Source: Margaritifera margaritifera (lineage: Eukaryota > Mollusca > Bivalvia > Unionida > Margaritiferidae). From it: a DNA stretch of 64,000 bases. Below are positions 19,937-31,736 of this stretch, piece by piece. The stretch is taken from positions 3,190,501-3,254,500 of the forward strand of contig JAQPZY010001689.1 in NCBI GenBank assembly GCA_029931535.1, given 5' to 3'. Made by a program: the position numbers and the translations under genes. Positions within the stretch are counted from its first letter, which is position 1, and every line of letters begins with the position of its first letter. The notes beneath the pieces were generated by a model that worked only from the letters and a program-made list of their open reading frames with translations, made no database searches and had not been told where the DNA came from.

Positions 19937-20025
19937 TTTTAGTATAACACCTACATAACAAGTCTGGTGGAACAAAGTATTTTAGTATAACACCTACGTA
20001 ATAAGTCTGGTGGAACAAAGTATTT
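19937..20025. repeat. Two-copy 43-bp tandem duplication
   Basis: ttttagtataacacctac and aagtctggtggaacaaagta each occur twice in direct tandem. Confidence 0.9.
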
Positions 20026-20387
20026 TTATCCATCGCTAAATTTTGTAAGAACCAACTGAATTTTTTTAGAGGTATAATAATTACGTAATCTGCATATCTT
20101 CATTCAGTGATATCACTGTAAAGTGATTTTAAATTAGTAGAAATACTTTGTATATTTATTGAGGAATTACACCCTTCGTTATGTTACCCGATTTTATGTC
20201 TCCAAAATATTACATCTTAAAAATGTATGTCACCGTGTCACTGATACATACACGGTTTAGCTTATACGATCTTATTAGATACAGATAATGAATTTATTTT
20301 GCACAGATAAATTTTGCTACACACATCGCATTTTCAGTACAGTAAGCGTCTGCGTCGTCAGCGTCATCTAAAATGTGTATATATACA
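20026..20387. other. AT-rich intergenic DNA
   Basis: No gene or repeat is recognised. Confidence 0.5.
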
Positions 20388-20498
<111 letters not shown>

Positions 20499-20854
20499 TT
20501 CATTTACTGTTCACTGCAGTTTAACAAACGGTCAGCAAAGGGCTGCGTAGAACTTCTAAGATAAATAAGTATGGTTGTCATAAATAGAGAGAATCGTGCG
20601 AAAACCTTCAAAGTAAATTTTTCTTGTGAATATGTCATGTTTGCAGAAGATTTCTAGGTGAAAATTCCCACAATCATGCTAAATGACATTAGTTTGTTCA
20701 AAAGACCCACCAGTCGTCCTTACGTCATTACATATCATTAGTAAAAACCCGAACACAAATTCTTGTGCGTCATAAAAAATTTATCTGCGACGATCCAGCG
20801 GAACACTTCATGCTTGGATTATTCTTCGTGATCTTTGCAGATATCTTCATTCTA

Positions 20855-21165
20855 ACACTACAGCTGTAGATCTGACCACTTCACTACGACAGCTGTAGAT
20901 CTGACCACTTCACTACGACAGCTATAGATCTAACCACTTTACCAATATAGCTGTAGATATGACCACTCTACAACTACAGCTGTAAATAGGACCACTTCAC
21001 CAGTACAGATCGAGATATGACCACTTCACCACTACAGCTGTAGATCGGACCACTTTACCGATATAGCTGTGGATATGAACACTTTACCACTGCAGCTATA
21101 GATATGACCAATTTACCACTACAGCTGGAGATATGGAAACTTTACCAACACAGCCATAGATCTTA
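20855..21165. repeat. Diverged ~31-bp minisatellite
   Basis: About ten units contain acagctgtagatctgaccac followed by ttcaccacta. They diverge steadily toward the right end. Confidence 0.9.
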
Positions 21166-22040
21166 CTATCATTGCATGATTATAGTACGGACAATTTTTT
21201 TCGGATCTTCTTTTGTATCACCGGGTATAACAAGATCTTCCTAATGCTGCACTTATATTCCTAGAAACATACATTTTCCAGGAAATAAAAATTTTCCTTC
21301 CTAATTCGGAGTAATGTCAACCTGTAAAAGTTCCCTAAGGCCAATGTTTTCTCTTTAAAAAGGTGTTAGTGAAAATAGATTATTTTACAAAAAAAAAAAT
21401 AAAATCTATTTAGTATTATTCAATGTGAAGCTGGTATTATTTACGCGAAAAACATTGTGCATGTTGACCGAGTTTAACTTAGCAGTAATTCTAAGCAGAG
21501 TATTATAAGATGAACTTATCCTCGTATATTAAGAGCAGTGGATCGAAATTCATTTCACGCTTGGTTGCCGAAGGTAATGTATTGAAACCTATTTTCCTCG
21601 CCTCAATTTGCAGCTTATCATGCTCCTCACCACTAATTAAAATGTTTTGTAATCTTTCAATTTTTTCTCTTTAACTTATTTTCTCTTCTCACACGCCAGG
21701 ATGTCATTTGAGAGCCCCCTTTCGATGAATAATATATGCATTGGGGTTATCAGCAAAAACTTTAAGTGCATCCACCATTATTTTGGCAATGGGCCATTTC
21801 AACACAATCTTAAATATAAAGCTACTTTTGCATACATCAATTAAGATAGCAAAACTGCGACATTTTCAGGACACAAGAAATGAATTATTTTCTAGGCTGA
21901 TTGTGTTTCTTTCGTGTCTTAAAAGCTTATATATTTTTGTTGTAGCTATGATGATCAAATATTGATATAGCATTTTCAAGAAAATATAGTTAGATAATTG
22001 CAGCTAACATGGATGGGACGAGCAGGACCTGACGAAACAG
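21166..22040. other. AT-rich intergenic DNA
   Basis: No recognisable gene. Open frames such as 21741-21965 carry no known motif. Confidence 0.5.
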
Positions 22041-22041
22041 C

Positions 22042-22108
22042 GTATGTATGTATGTATGTATGTATGTATGTATGTATGTATGTATGTATGTATGTATGTA
22101 TGTATGTA
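22042..22108. repeat. (TATG)n tetranucleotide microsatellite
   Basis: About sixteen uninterrupted copies of TATG. Confidence 0.98.
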
Positions 22109-22304
22109 GATAGTATATGACAGTTTTGAAATACCGATGGTTCTTTTTCTTTCAGAACTACTGCAAAAAAACACTCTCATACCCCTCCCCGCCCCAAGCG
22201 ATAACATAGGTATACCTTACCTCCATATGCGTATGACAGTTCTGAAACACTAGTTAAATTTAAAATAGTAAAGACAAAATAAAACAAATATATTTTATTA
22301 TTTC

Positions 22305-23058
22305 AAATGTCAGAACTGTCAACAGCTTTCTACTAGACACGAGAACTGTCTATAGCTTTCTACTAGACACGTGAACTGTCAATAGCTTTCTACTAGACAC
22401 GAGAACTGTCTATAGCTTTCTACTAGACACGTGAACTGTCAATAGCTTTCTACTAAACACGTGAACTGTTAATAGCTTTCTACTAGACACGAGAACTGTC
22501 TATAGCTTTCAGTAGACACTAGAACTGTCTATAGCTTTCTACTAGACACGAGAACTGTCTATAGCTTTCTACTAGACACGAGAACTGTCAATAGCTTTCT
22601 ACTAGACACGAGAACTGTCAATAGCTTTCTACTAGACACGAGAACTGTCTATAGCTTTCAGTAGACACGAGAACTGTCTATAGCTTTCTACTAGACACGA
22701 GAACTGTCTATAGCTTTCTACTAGACACGTGAACTGTCAATAGCTTTCTACTAGACACGAGAACTGTCTATAGCTTTCAGTAGACACGAGAACTGTCTAT
22801 AGCTTTCTACTAGACACGTGAACTGTCAATAGCTTTCTACTAGACACGAGAACTGTCTATAGCTTTCAGTAGACACGAGAACTGTCTATAGCTTTCTACT
22901 AGACACGTGAACTGTCAATAGCTTTCTACTAGACACGAGAACTGTCTATAGCTTTCAGTAGACACGAGAACTGTCTATAGCTTTCTACTAGACACGTGAA
23001 CTGTCAATAGCTTTCTATTAGACACGAGAACAGTCTATAGCTTTCAGTAGACACGAGA
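22305..23058. repeat. 30-bp minisatellite with 89-bp higher-order repeat
   Basis: The basic unit is actgtctatagctttctact plus agacacgaga (30 bp). Variants are gtgaactgtcaat and a 29-bp form with agctttcagtagacac. From about 22690 to 23058 a trimer of 30+30+29 bp repeats about four times in fixed order, a higher-order repeat. Some 25 units in all. Confidence 0.95.
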
Positions 23059-23161
23059 ACATAGTTGAAACACTTACTAAACTATTGCATACAAATAAAA
23101 CAAAAAAAAACAATACATACTAAACTACTGAAACCTCACTACTGAAAATAAAGCTATATAA

Positions 23162-23826
23162 GGTACAATGTATATGTACTCGTGAATGGAAGGTACAATG
23201 TATATGTACTCGTAAATGGAAGGTACAATGTATATGTACTCGTGAATGGAAGGTACAATGTATATGTATGTACTCGTAAATGGAAGGTACAATGTATATG
23301 TACTCGTAAATGGAAGGTACAATGTATATGTACTCGTAAATGGAAGGTACAATGTATATGTACTCGTGAATGGAAGGTACAATGTATATGTACTCGTAAA
23401 TGGAAGGTACAATGTATATGTACTCGTAAATGGAAGGTACAATGTATATGTACTCGTAAATGGAAGGTACAATGTATATGTACTCGTGAATGGAAGGTAC
23501 AATGTATATGTACTCGTGAATGGAAGGTACAATGTATATGTACTCGTGAATGGAAGGTACAATGTATATGTACTCGTGAATGGAAGGTACAATGTATATG
23601 TACTCGTAAATGGAAGGTACAATGTATATGTACTCGTAAATGGAAGGTACAATGTATATGTACTCGTGAATGGAAGGTACAATGTATATGTACTCGTAAA
23701 TAGAAGGTACAATGTATATGTACTCGTAAATGGAAGGTACAATGTATATGTACTCGTAAATGGAAGGTACAATGTATATGTACTCGTAAATGGAAGGTAC
23801 AATGTATATGTACTCGTAAATGGAAG
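23162..23826. repeat. Homogeneous 30-bp satellite array (about 22 units)
   Basis: The unit is aatggaaggtacaatgtata plus tgtactcgta (or cgtga at one variable position). Units are nearly identical. A tatgtatg expansion lies near 23265. Because 30 is divisible by 3, all three minus-strand frames and two plus-strand frames stay open. These are not genes. Confidence 0.98.
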
Positions 23827-25856
23827 GGATTTGATGATTTGTGTAATGGAAGGTACAATGTATATGTACTCGTGAAATGGAAGGGATTTGATGATTTGTG
23901 TAATGGAAGGTACAATGTATGTACTCGTAAATGGAAGGTACAATGTATATGTACTCGTAAATGGAAGGTACAATGTATATGTACTCGTAAATGGAAGGTA
24001 CAATGTATATGTACTCGTGAAATGGAAGGGATTTGATGATTTGTGTAATGGAAGGTACAATGTATGTACTCGTAAATGGAAGGGATTTGATGATTTGTGT
24101 AATGGAAGGTACAATGTATATGTACTCGTAAATGGAAGGGATTTGATGATTTGTGTAATGGAAGGTAAAATGTATATGTACTCGTGAAATGGAAGGGATT
24201 TGATGATTTGTGTAATGGAAGGTACAATGTATGTACTCGTAAATGGAAGGGATTTGATGATTTGTGTAATGGAAGGTACAATGTATATGTACTCGTAAAT
24301 GGAAGATATTTGATGATTTGTGTAATGGAAGGTACAATGTATATGTACTCGTAAATGGAAGGGATTTGATGATTTGAGTAATGGAAGGTACAATGTATAT
24401 GTACTCGTAAATGGAAGGGATTTGATGATTTGTGTAATGGAAGGTACAATGTATATGTACTCGTAAATGGAAGGGATTTGGTGATTTGTGTAATGGAAGG
24501 TACAATGTATATGTACTCGTAAATGGAAGGGATTTGATGATTTGTATAATGGAAGGTACAATGTATATGTACTCGTAAATGGAAGGGATTTGATGATTTG
24601 TGTAATGGAAGGTACAATGTATATGTACTCGTAAATGGAAGGGATTTGATGATATGTGTAATGGAAGGTACAATGTATATGTACTCGTAAATGGAAGGGA
24701 TTTGATGATTTGAGTAATGGAAGGTACAATGTATATGTACTCGTAAATGGAAGGGATTTGATGATTTGTGTAATGGAAGGTACAATGTTTATGTACTCGT
24801 AAATGGAAGGGATTTAATGATTTGTGTAATGGAAGGTACAATGTATATGTACTCGTAAATGGAAGGGATTTAATGATTTGTGTAATGGAAGGTACAATGC
24901 ATGTACTCGTGAAATGGAAGAGATTTAATGATTTGTGTAATGGAAGGTACAATGCATGTACTCGTAAATGGAAGGGATTTAATGATTTGTGTAATGCAAG
25001 GTACAATGTATGTACTCGTGAAATGGAAGGGATTTAATGATTTGTGTAATGGAAGGTACAATGTATGTACTCGTAAATGGAAAGGATTTAATGATTTGTG
25101 TAATGGAAGGTACAATGTATGTACTCGTGAAATGGAAGGGATCTAATGATTTGTGTAATGGAAGGTACAATGTATGTACTCGTGAAATGGAAGGGATTTG
25201 ATGATTTGTGTAATGGAAGGTAAATGGAAGGGATTTAATGATTTGTGTAATGGAAGGTACAATGTATGTACTCGTGAAATGGAAGGGATTTGATGATTTG
25301 TGTAATGGAAGGTACAATGTATGTACTCGTGAAATGGAAGGGATCTGATGATTTGTGTAATGGAAGGTACAATGTATGTACTCGTAAATGGAAGGGATTT
25401 AATGATTTGTGTAATGGAAGGTAAAATGCATGTACTCGTGAAATGGAAGGGATTTAATGATTTGTGTAATGGAAGGTACAATGTATGTACTCGTGAAATG
25501 GAAGGGATCTGATGATTTGTGTAATGGAAATTACAATGTATGTACTCGTAAATGGAAGGGATTTGATGATTTGTGTAATGGAAGGTACAATGTATGTACT
25601 CGTGAAATGGAAGGGATCTGATGATTTGTGTAATGGAAGGTACAATGTATGTACTCATGAAATGGAAGGGATTTAATGATTTGTGTAATGGAAGGTACAA
25701 TGCATGTACTCGTAAATGGAAGGGATTTATTTAATGATTTGTGTAATGGAAGGTACAATGTATGTACTCGTAAATGGAAGGGATTTAATGATTTGTGTAA
25801 TGGAAGGTACAATGTATGTACTCGTAAATGGAAGGGATTTAATGATTTGTGTAATA
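23827..25856. repeat. Composite 56-bp satellite array derived from the 30-bp unit
   Basis: Each composite is a 26-bp piece (aatggaagggatttgatgat plus ttgtgt) followed by the 30-bp unit. Between 23920 and 24010 plain 30-bp units are interspersed. To the right, about 24890 onward, the unit shortens by two bases (tgtatgtactcg) and gatttgatg becomes gatttaatg, so the array has spatial sub-families. About 35 composites. The array ends abruptly in unique DNA after gatttgtgtaat. Confidence 0.97.
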
Positions 25857-26369
25857 GCTTGGAAGCATCAAGAGACATTATTCCATTAACAAAAATGTTA
25901 GACGCGTAATACAAAGATAGCGGTATCAAGCTGAATGAAAACTTTGAGTTTATGAAAGACGAGGATTAAGGCTTTCTCTCCTCTTTATGTACAATGCCTA
26001 AGTTCTAAATGAGAAAATAAACGGAGATAACATCTACAATACACTACAAACATTATTAATAGGGAATATATCGGAAGAGTTGACAACGTTGGCTAGTGAG
26101 ACGTGGGTTCTAGTGTTCAATCATGGTTTCTTTTTGCCACTAACATAAACTACGTTGTCGAGCTAAAGATAAATAATGATCACGAAACCACCATTCTCCT
26201 TTTTCATCGTTATTATTGAAATGGGGTCCAAAACAAATCAATATATTGGCTAGAAGAAACTTAAGGCTTTGTTGATGAAGAAAATGCACACAATATTGTC
26301 CACACACATTTGAGTTATTTTTTATTTATTATTTTCTACACTGTTATGTTGGAAACGTCAATTTTTATA
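25857..26369. other. Unique AT-rich DNA
   Basis: No gene recognised. The first ~100 bp after the satellite (25857-25970) keep a plus frame open but carry no known motif. Confidence 0.5.
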
Positions 26370-26710
26370 ATCAAAAGGTTGTAAAAGTACATAAATATAA
26401 GTTTCTTTAAAATGAATGTCTGATTTACAGAGAACGAGATACCACAAAATAAGACCTGTTTTATCTTTTCTGTTTTACATGGATTTAAATACATTCCATA
26501 TTTCTAACGAGGAAATTAAATATTGAGGGGAGAAATACATAATTTTTGTCGTCTGCTCACTGAGTTACCAAGGAACGTCACGTGCAGCAATATAGGAAGG
26601 TTGTTTCGTAACTTTTTTCCAATATACGCAGTAACCTTTTTGTACAGTGCGATGTTGGCTTTTGTCCAAAATAAAAGCGATGTAGTTTTTTTGGTTGCAA
26701 TATTTGACAA
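26370..26710 (+). repeat. Local duplication, copy 1
   Basis: It aligns with 27735-28080. Shared phrases are tgtaaaagtac, aatgtctgat/aatgcctgat, cactgagttaccaaggaacgtca (one difference) and aaaagcgatg/caagcgatgg. Divergence is roughly a quarter of sites by eye. Confidence 0.75.
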
Positions 26711-27734
26711 TATGTTTTTCTTTACTGTTGGCTATAAATGTTTTACTTTTACCACCGTTTGGGACGGGATGAATACTCGAATTTAACATTAACTTTGGGA
26801 AGGTATAGTACCGTATGTTAATGTTAGCATTAATGTCACTATTCCCCTCTATGGGAATTTAACAGGCTGAATAGACGGACTAATACACCTAATTACAGAA
26901 AACTCCCTGACTGAAATTTACTGACATTGCATAGTCTGATTAATTGCACGTTTTTAGAAATTCGACATCAGCACATCGATACATTTTCCCAAAATCAACG
27001 TTACAAGTTATAAATTCACCGTCATATGTTCTTTTCATATCAAAGGAGAATTACATTTCTTTTTTTAAACAACAAAGCAAATTTACATTTTTGGTGTTGT
27101 TTTCAAGTTATGGATAGTTTAGATGAAGAGTGTTTGTACATGTAAAGAAAAGAATAACTATGTTCGTAGTTGTGTAAAAGGGAAAAGTAAGTAACGTCGC
27201 TAACTCACAAATACAGAAAGCAGCAAACTAGGAAATTTAACATCGTAATTTGGAACCTGATGCAGAGACAAACAATTCCACATCTAATAACAGACAAAGT
27301 TCACACATCGCATGCAAATCGATGCGTATTGTCCAAAGTAGTACCAGACCTACTTTATTATATGTCTACAAATAACCCTGAAATAATAATGAACACTTTC
27401 AGGTGCAGTATCGTTCGCATCTTTTGCTTTTCTCATGACAAAATATCTACCATGCATTGACACTCCTTAATATTTTAATAAAAGCCATTTAATTTTCGGA
27501 GGGGGGGGGGGGCTGGGATTGTCTCGCCAAAAAAAACGAGCTCTCAGATAGCTTTTACAAAATATTATTGCTCTGATTTATAAAAATAAAAAACTATTAT
27601 ATCTGTTATATTAGTTGAAAAAACTTGAGGTTAAATAAAAAAAATGTATCTTGGCTTGAAAGAAAATTCAAGCCCCCATCCCCTTCAGCCTTCCCCAAAA
27701 AAGAAATGGTCGGTCCCTAATGTTGCAAACATAC
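26711..27734. other. AT-rich intergenic DNA with a poly-G run
   Basis: No gene recognised. A run of about 12 G lies at 27500-27512, followed by ctggg. Confidence 0.5.
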
Positions 27735-28080
27735 AACTTTATAATCAAACATTTTGTAAAAGTACTTAATATTAGTTTGTTTATATGAATGCCTGATATT
27801 TGCAGGTAACCAGATGCCACACATAAAGCTGTATTCATCTTTCTTTTTTACGTGTCTCCAAGTGCATTCCATAACACGAGCATTAAATATTTTGAGGGAA
27901 CATACACATAATTCTTTATTTGTCTTTTCACTGAGTTATCGAGGAACGTCATGTGTAGCACTATAAAAATGTTTTGTTTCGCCACTTTATTCCACTACTC
28001 TCAGTGACCTTATTTACTGTGGGATATTGAATTTTGTCTGTCTACAATACAAGCGATGGATTTTTTGTGTGCAACCTTTA
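27735..28080 (+). repeat. Local duplication, copy 2
   Basis: Partner of 26370-26710, offset about 1.37 kb in the same orientation. Confidence 0.75.
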
Positions 28081-28292
28081 CCAGTTTCTTACAACTTTCG
28101 ATTCTCAATTTTGTTTTCGTTTAGGACATTTTAACTTTTAAAAAATGACAGTCAGTTTCAAATAAAAACTTAAAGAATGTCGCCGCATTGTTAGATAAAA
28201 CAATTTCACGGAAGAAAATTATTTAAATATTATAACTACGACTGTGATCAATCGATTCTCGAGAGAAGAAAAGACAGCTTTTTTGATTGTTA

Positions 28293-28296
<4 letters not shown>

Positions 28297-28351
<55 letters not shown>
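28297..28351. repeat. (GA)n microsatellite
   Basis: Uninterrupted GA dinucleotides, about 27 copies. The Arg/Glu frames over it are artefacts. Confidence 0.98.
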
Positions 28352-28355
<4 letters not shown>

Positions 28356-28539
28356 TTGAAAAAAATAATCACAAAAGACGGTTTAAAAAAAATCGAAAGC
28401 AACAGTTTATTGTGCCGCCCCCACCCCACCCCCCATCAACTCAACAACTCGCTCACTGACTATATTCCTCTCACTACAAGACATAAACTCCACCAAACTA
28501 ATGCAGAATTTAACAAGGTTACGAATGGAGAATGATTGG

Positions 28540-28930
28540 TGTGAAAAACATGATTGGTATGATCAAATATTATTCTACACCCTCATTTGTATCCGTGATT
28601 GTGTGCTTGTATGAAACAATATCACACAATATCCCCATTTATATGTGTGATTCTGTGTTTGCATGAGAAAAATGTCATACCTTGCTCCCTTGTGTATGTG
28701 TATGTATAATTGTGTGTTTGTATGAAGAAAGTATCATACCCTAACCCCCTTTTGTATGTGGAATTATGTGTTTGCATGAAAAAAATAGTTGGTATGAAAG
28801 AGATTATATGCTACATCCCCATTTCTATGTGTAATTGTGTATTGCTACATCCCCATTTGCATGTGTAATTGTGTATTGCTGCATCCCCATTTGTATGTGT
28901 AATTGTGTATCTGCACGAAGAAAGGCATAC
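28540..28930. repeat. Degenerate tandem repeat, ~30-65 bp period
   Basis: Recurring phrases are ccccatttgtatgtgtaatt, gtgtgtttgcatgaa and gtcatacc. The unit length is irregular. Confidence 0.75.
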
Positions 28931-30688
28931 TACGCTACTTGGTTCAAATTTCTTAGAAGATGGTACATTGAGTTGTTTTGTTAGATGTGGTTAAAATCGC
29001 TCTTCTTTCGACAGTTTCCAAATTTCTTTCAAATGATAACCTCTCTCTCTTTCTGCGACAAACTTGGGAAATATAGGAATATATCATTACGATCATTGTT
29101 AATACGTCTGAAAAATAGTATCTATGTATCTGCCTTGTTGTCTTTCTCGCCCATTTACTTTACTGTGATTATCAAACTAGCAGACGGGCAGTATTATGAA
29201 TGAGAATTTCAGCCCTACAGCTCTTGAACTGCTAGGTCGATGTCTACCAAACCACTTCACACAGAACTGTTATGATGAAGATATGATATATGCTTTAACT
29301 CAAGGAACATAGGTAAATTGAGATAGCTCAATGATCATACTTCAACATCAAATGGTGCGAGTCCATTAATTCAGACATTTTATGACTTGAAAAATATAAA
29401 TTGAGATGGATGTATCAGCAATTTTCTGCTATCTAGTCTTATATTTTGAACCTTGAACAAATCAAGTTGGGAGAGGAGTGGAGGGAAATCCTCTCGGCTT
29501 GGGTTACCGACAGCTTTTCTAGTGTTATTCTTGATGATTATGTTATTTAAACAATGTCTTATATTTATGATGCTTTTATTGACATTAGAGAATGTTTGGA
29601 TCTTCATTACTTTTTTCAACAAATGCAAACTAACATGTTGTCTTCCTTTCTTCTACTACTCTATCATTATTACTGCTGGGAAAAAGCTCTCTTAATAGTA
29701 TGGTGGTGGCTGAATTTTGTTTGCATCTGTTTTCATTAAATCGAAGAAAAAATGCATAAATATCTTATATCTGCAGATAATTTTACTCATGCATAGTTTT
29801 ATAGATATATTGATTAGTGTCAAGTTTGTTAGCGATAGTTAAGTTATTCTAAATATATACATATAACATATATCATACAAAGGTACCAACTTGATTAGAT
29901 TGACCTTTTAAAGTTCGGATACTCTTTAAGTGATAACAAAGTCATTTCAAACCAAACCAAACAAAATACATTCAAAATAATCAAAAATATGCAAGAAAAA
30001 AAAATCAGAATACTCATAGAATGAAGAGAAAGATTAAATATTGATTAGAAGGGAAGTAGATAATAATTACTACAATTACTACTACTACTACTTTTAGTAA
30101 TAAATGCAACAACAGTATTTTATTGGAAAAGACATACTTGTTTAAATGTAAAGCCTGAAAAAGATTAACAAAATAAGTTTGATAGTAGAGTTAGACTGAA
30201 AGTTTTAAGCCATATTAATTCCCTCTATGACCATAACTGACATAATATGAATTGCAAACAAGTGCTTAAACTATTGATAAGAAGAAGAACTAATGGATAC
30301 TAGCATTTATATTAATGTGACAATTGTTCTAATGTAAATAATACAAAGATTGAATATGATAATTTTCCTTGACCCGTTGTCTTGAATTGCTTACAATGCA
30401 TCTTCTATTATTTGATTAAAATTAACGGAAAACCAAAACAAACGTAATTATTTTTACATTAATATCAAATGTAAGCAAGTGTTGTAAACCTTTGCCACTT
30501 GTTTCTCTCGATCATAGATATAGAAAGAAGAATTATGACCTGATTCGACCTGATATATAGAACAAACGAGGGTGACAGTGGCGTGTCTTCTGTAACCGTT
30601 TAAATTATTCACTCTAACCATCAAAACTGGAGACGACGTTGACCGTCATCTGCAACATTAATAAGTTCAAGTTATTTTGTGTAGCCTT

Positions 30689-30689
<1 letters not shown>
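28931..30689. other. AT-rich intergenic DNA
   Basis: Several short frames (28985-29203, 29453-29695) are hydrophobic but not recognisable. A ctacta run near 30075. No gene supported. Confidence 0.5.

Positions 30690-30766
<77 letters not shown>
30690..30766. repeat. Inverted trinucleotide microsatellite (AAT)n(ATT)n
   Basis: (AAT)n is followed at once by (ATT)n around a taaaaatatta centre, forming a long perfect hairpin-capable palindrome. Confidence 0.97.
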
Positions 30767-30767
<1 letters not shown>

Positions 30768-31107
30768 AGAAAACGTCAATCTCTGTGTATGTATCTATGG
30801 TTAGTGAAGGGATCGCAAAGTATGAAAAATAACAAAATGTATAACCGTCAAGCAAATCAATTAATGGAAATGCCGTTACTGGTCTCCTTGGATACGGACT
30901 CCTCGCTGACTAATGATCCCAATATACACCTAATATGGGTAGTATACCTAATTTGTTGGCTTGTTTCATTTCTGATGGCCAATGTAGTTAGAGACAAGCA
31001 ATTATATTAAAAGAATCTCAGCCATTTAACGCCGAAATAAAGTTTAAAGAATAAATAATTAAATGCGTAAAGTCGAAAACAACAAAATATATCATATACT
31101 GAGAGAT
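30767..31107. other. Intergenic DNA
   Basis: A 73-codon plus frame (30789-31010) has a hydrophobic C-terminal stretch but no recognised motif. Confidence 0.4.
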
Positions 31108-31325
31108 TTACCTTATATACTCGCTTATAAACATAATTCAACTGCAAACTCCACAAGCTCAGATCTGCCATCGCATAATGCGCCGGCAGATATGAGTATA
31201 TGCAATTTGTTAGGAGTAATCAGTAGAATAAATAACATAGACCCTGATCTGCCGGTGCACTATGCGACGGCAGATCAGGGTTTTGTTGTTTGCAGTTGGA
31301 TAGAACTTATAAGCGAGTACAGACG
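31108..31325. mobile_element. Foldback (MITE-like) element with nested hairpins, copy 1
   Basis: The outer arms are tatactcgcttataaacata and its inverse ending cttataagcgagta. Next inward are caactgcaaac and gtttgcagttg. Inside lie two separate hairpins built on gatctgcc...ggcagat. A related element with the same arms lies at 49695-49812. No coding capacity. The 96-codon frame across it is incidental. Confidence 0.8.
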
Positions 31326-31736
31326 GTGGTCTATTATTTTCCCAGAAGGTTGAACATATCGTACTTAAAGTTTAGCTAGTTAGTTAGTTTAATAAAAAAA
31401 GGTAAATTAAAGGAAAGGAAAGCTATATGCATAAGGTCGCAAAAGAAATAAATAAACTGTTTATTTGGATAATCATTTCCCAGTATACAAACAGGTAGTA
31501 TTATAGTTAAAGTCAGTACAAACGTATCGATCGTTTAGAGACCACAAGCTTTTTTCCAGTGCTTTTTTCTTGTAAGTGCCAGTCTCAGATTTTATTTCTA
31601 TGTCATTTTTCAAATAGCAAGGTCATCTGGCCGAAAGAGCGATCAATTAGATCATGAAATTATTTGCACTAAGGTGTTTAAAAGTTCTGTATATTAGTGC
31701 TCTGTACAACAAAGTTCTTCATTAGTAAAGAGTACG
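31326..31736. other. AT-rich DNA left of the mariner relic
   Basis: No gene. I looked here for a terminal inverted repeat matching 32779-32940 and found none convincing. Confidence 0.45.

Noticed and set aside
20855..21165. CRISPR-like spaced repeats
   Set aside because: Units are contiguous diverged minisatellite copies without unique spacers, in a eukaryotic context.
23120..25006. Minus-strand open frames of 628, 543 and 534 codons
   Set aside because: They are translations of a tandem satellite whose unit lacks stops in every minus frame. There is no domain, and the peptide cycles between frames.
31063..31353. Plus-strand 96-codon frame
   Set aside because: It spans a foldback element with nested hairpins, so the reading is incidental.
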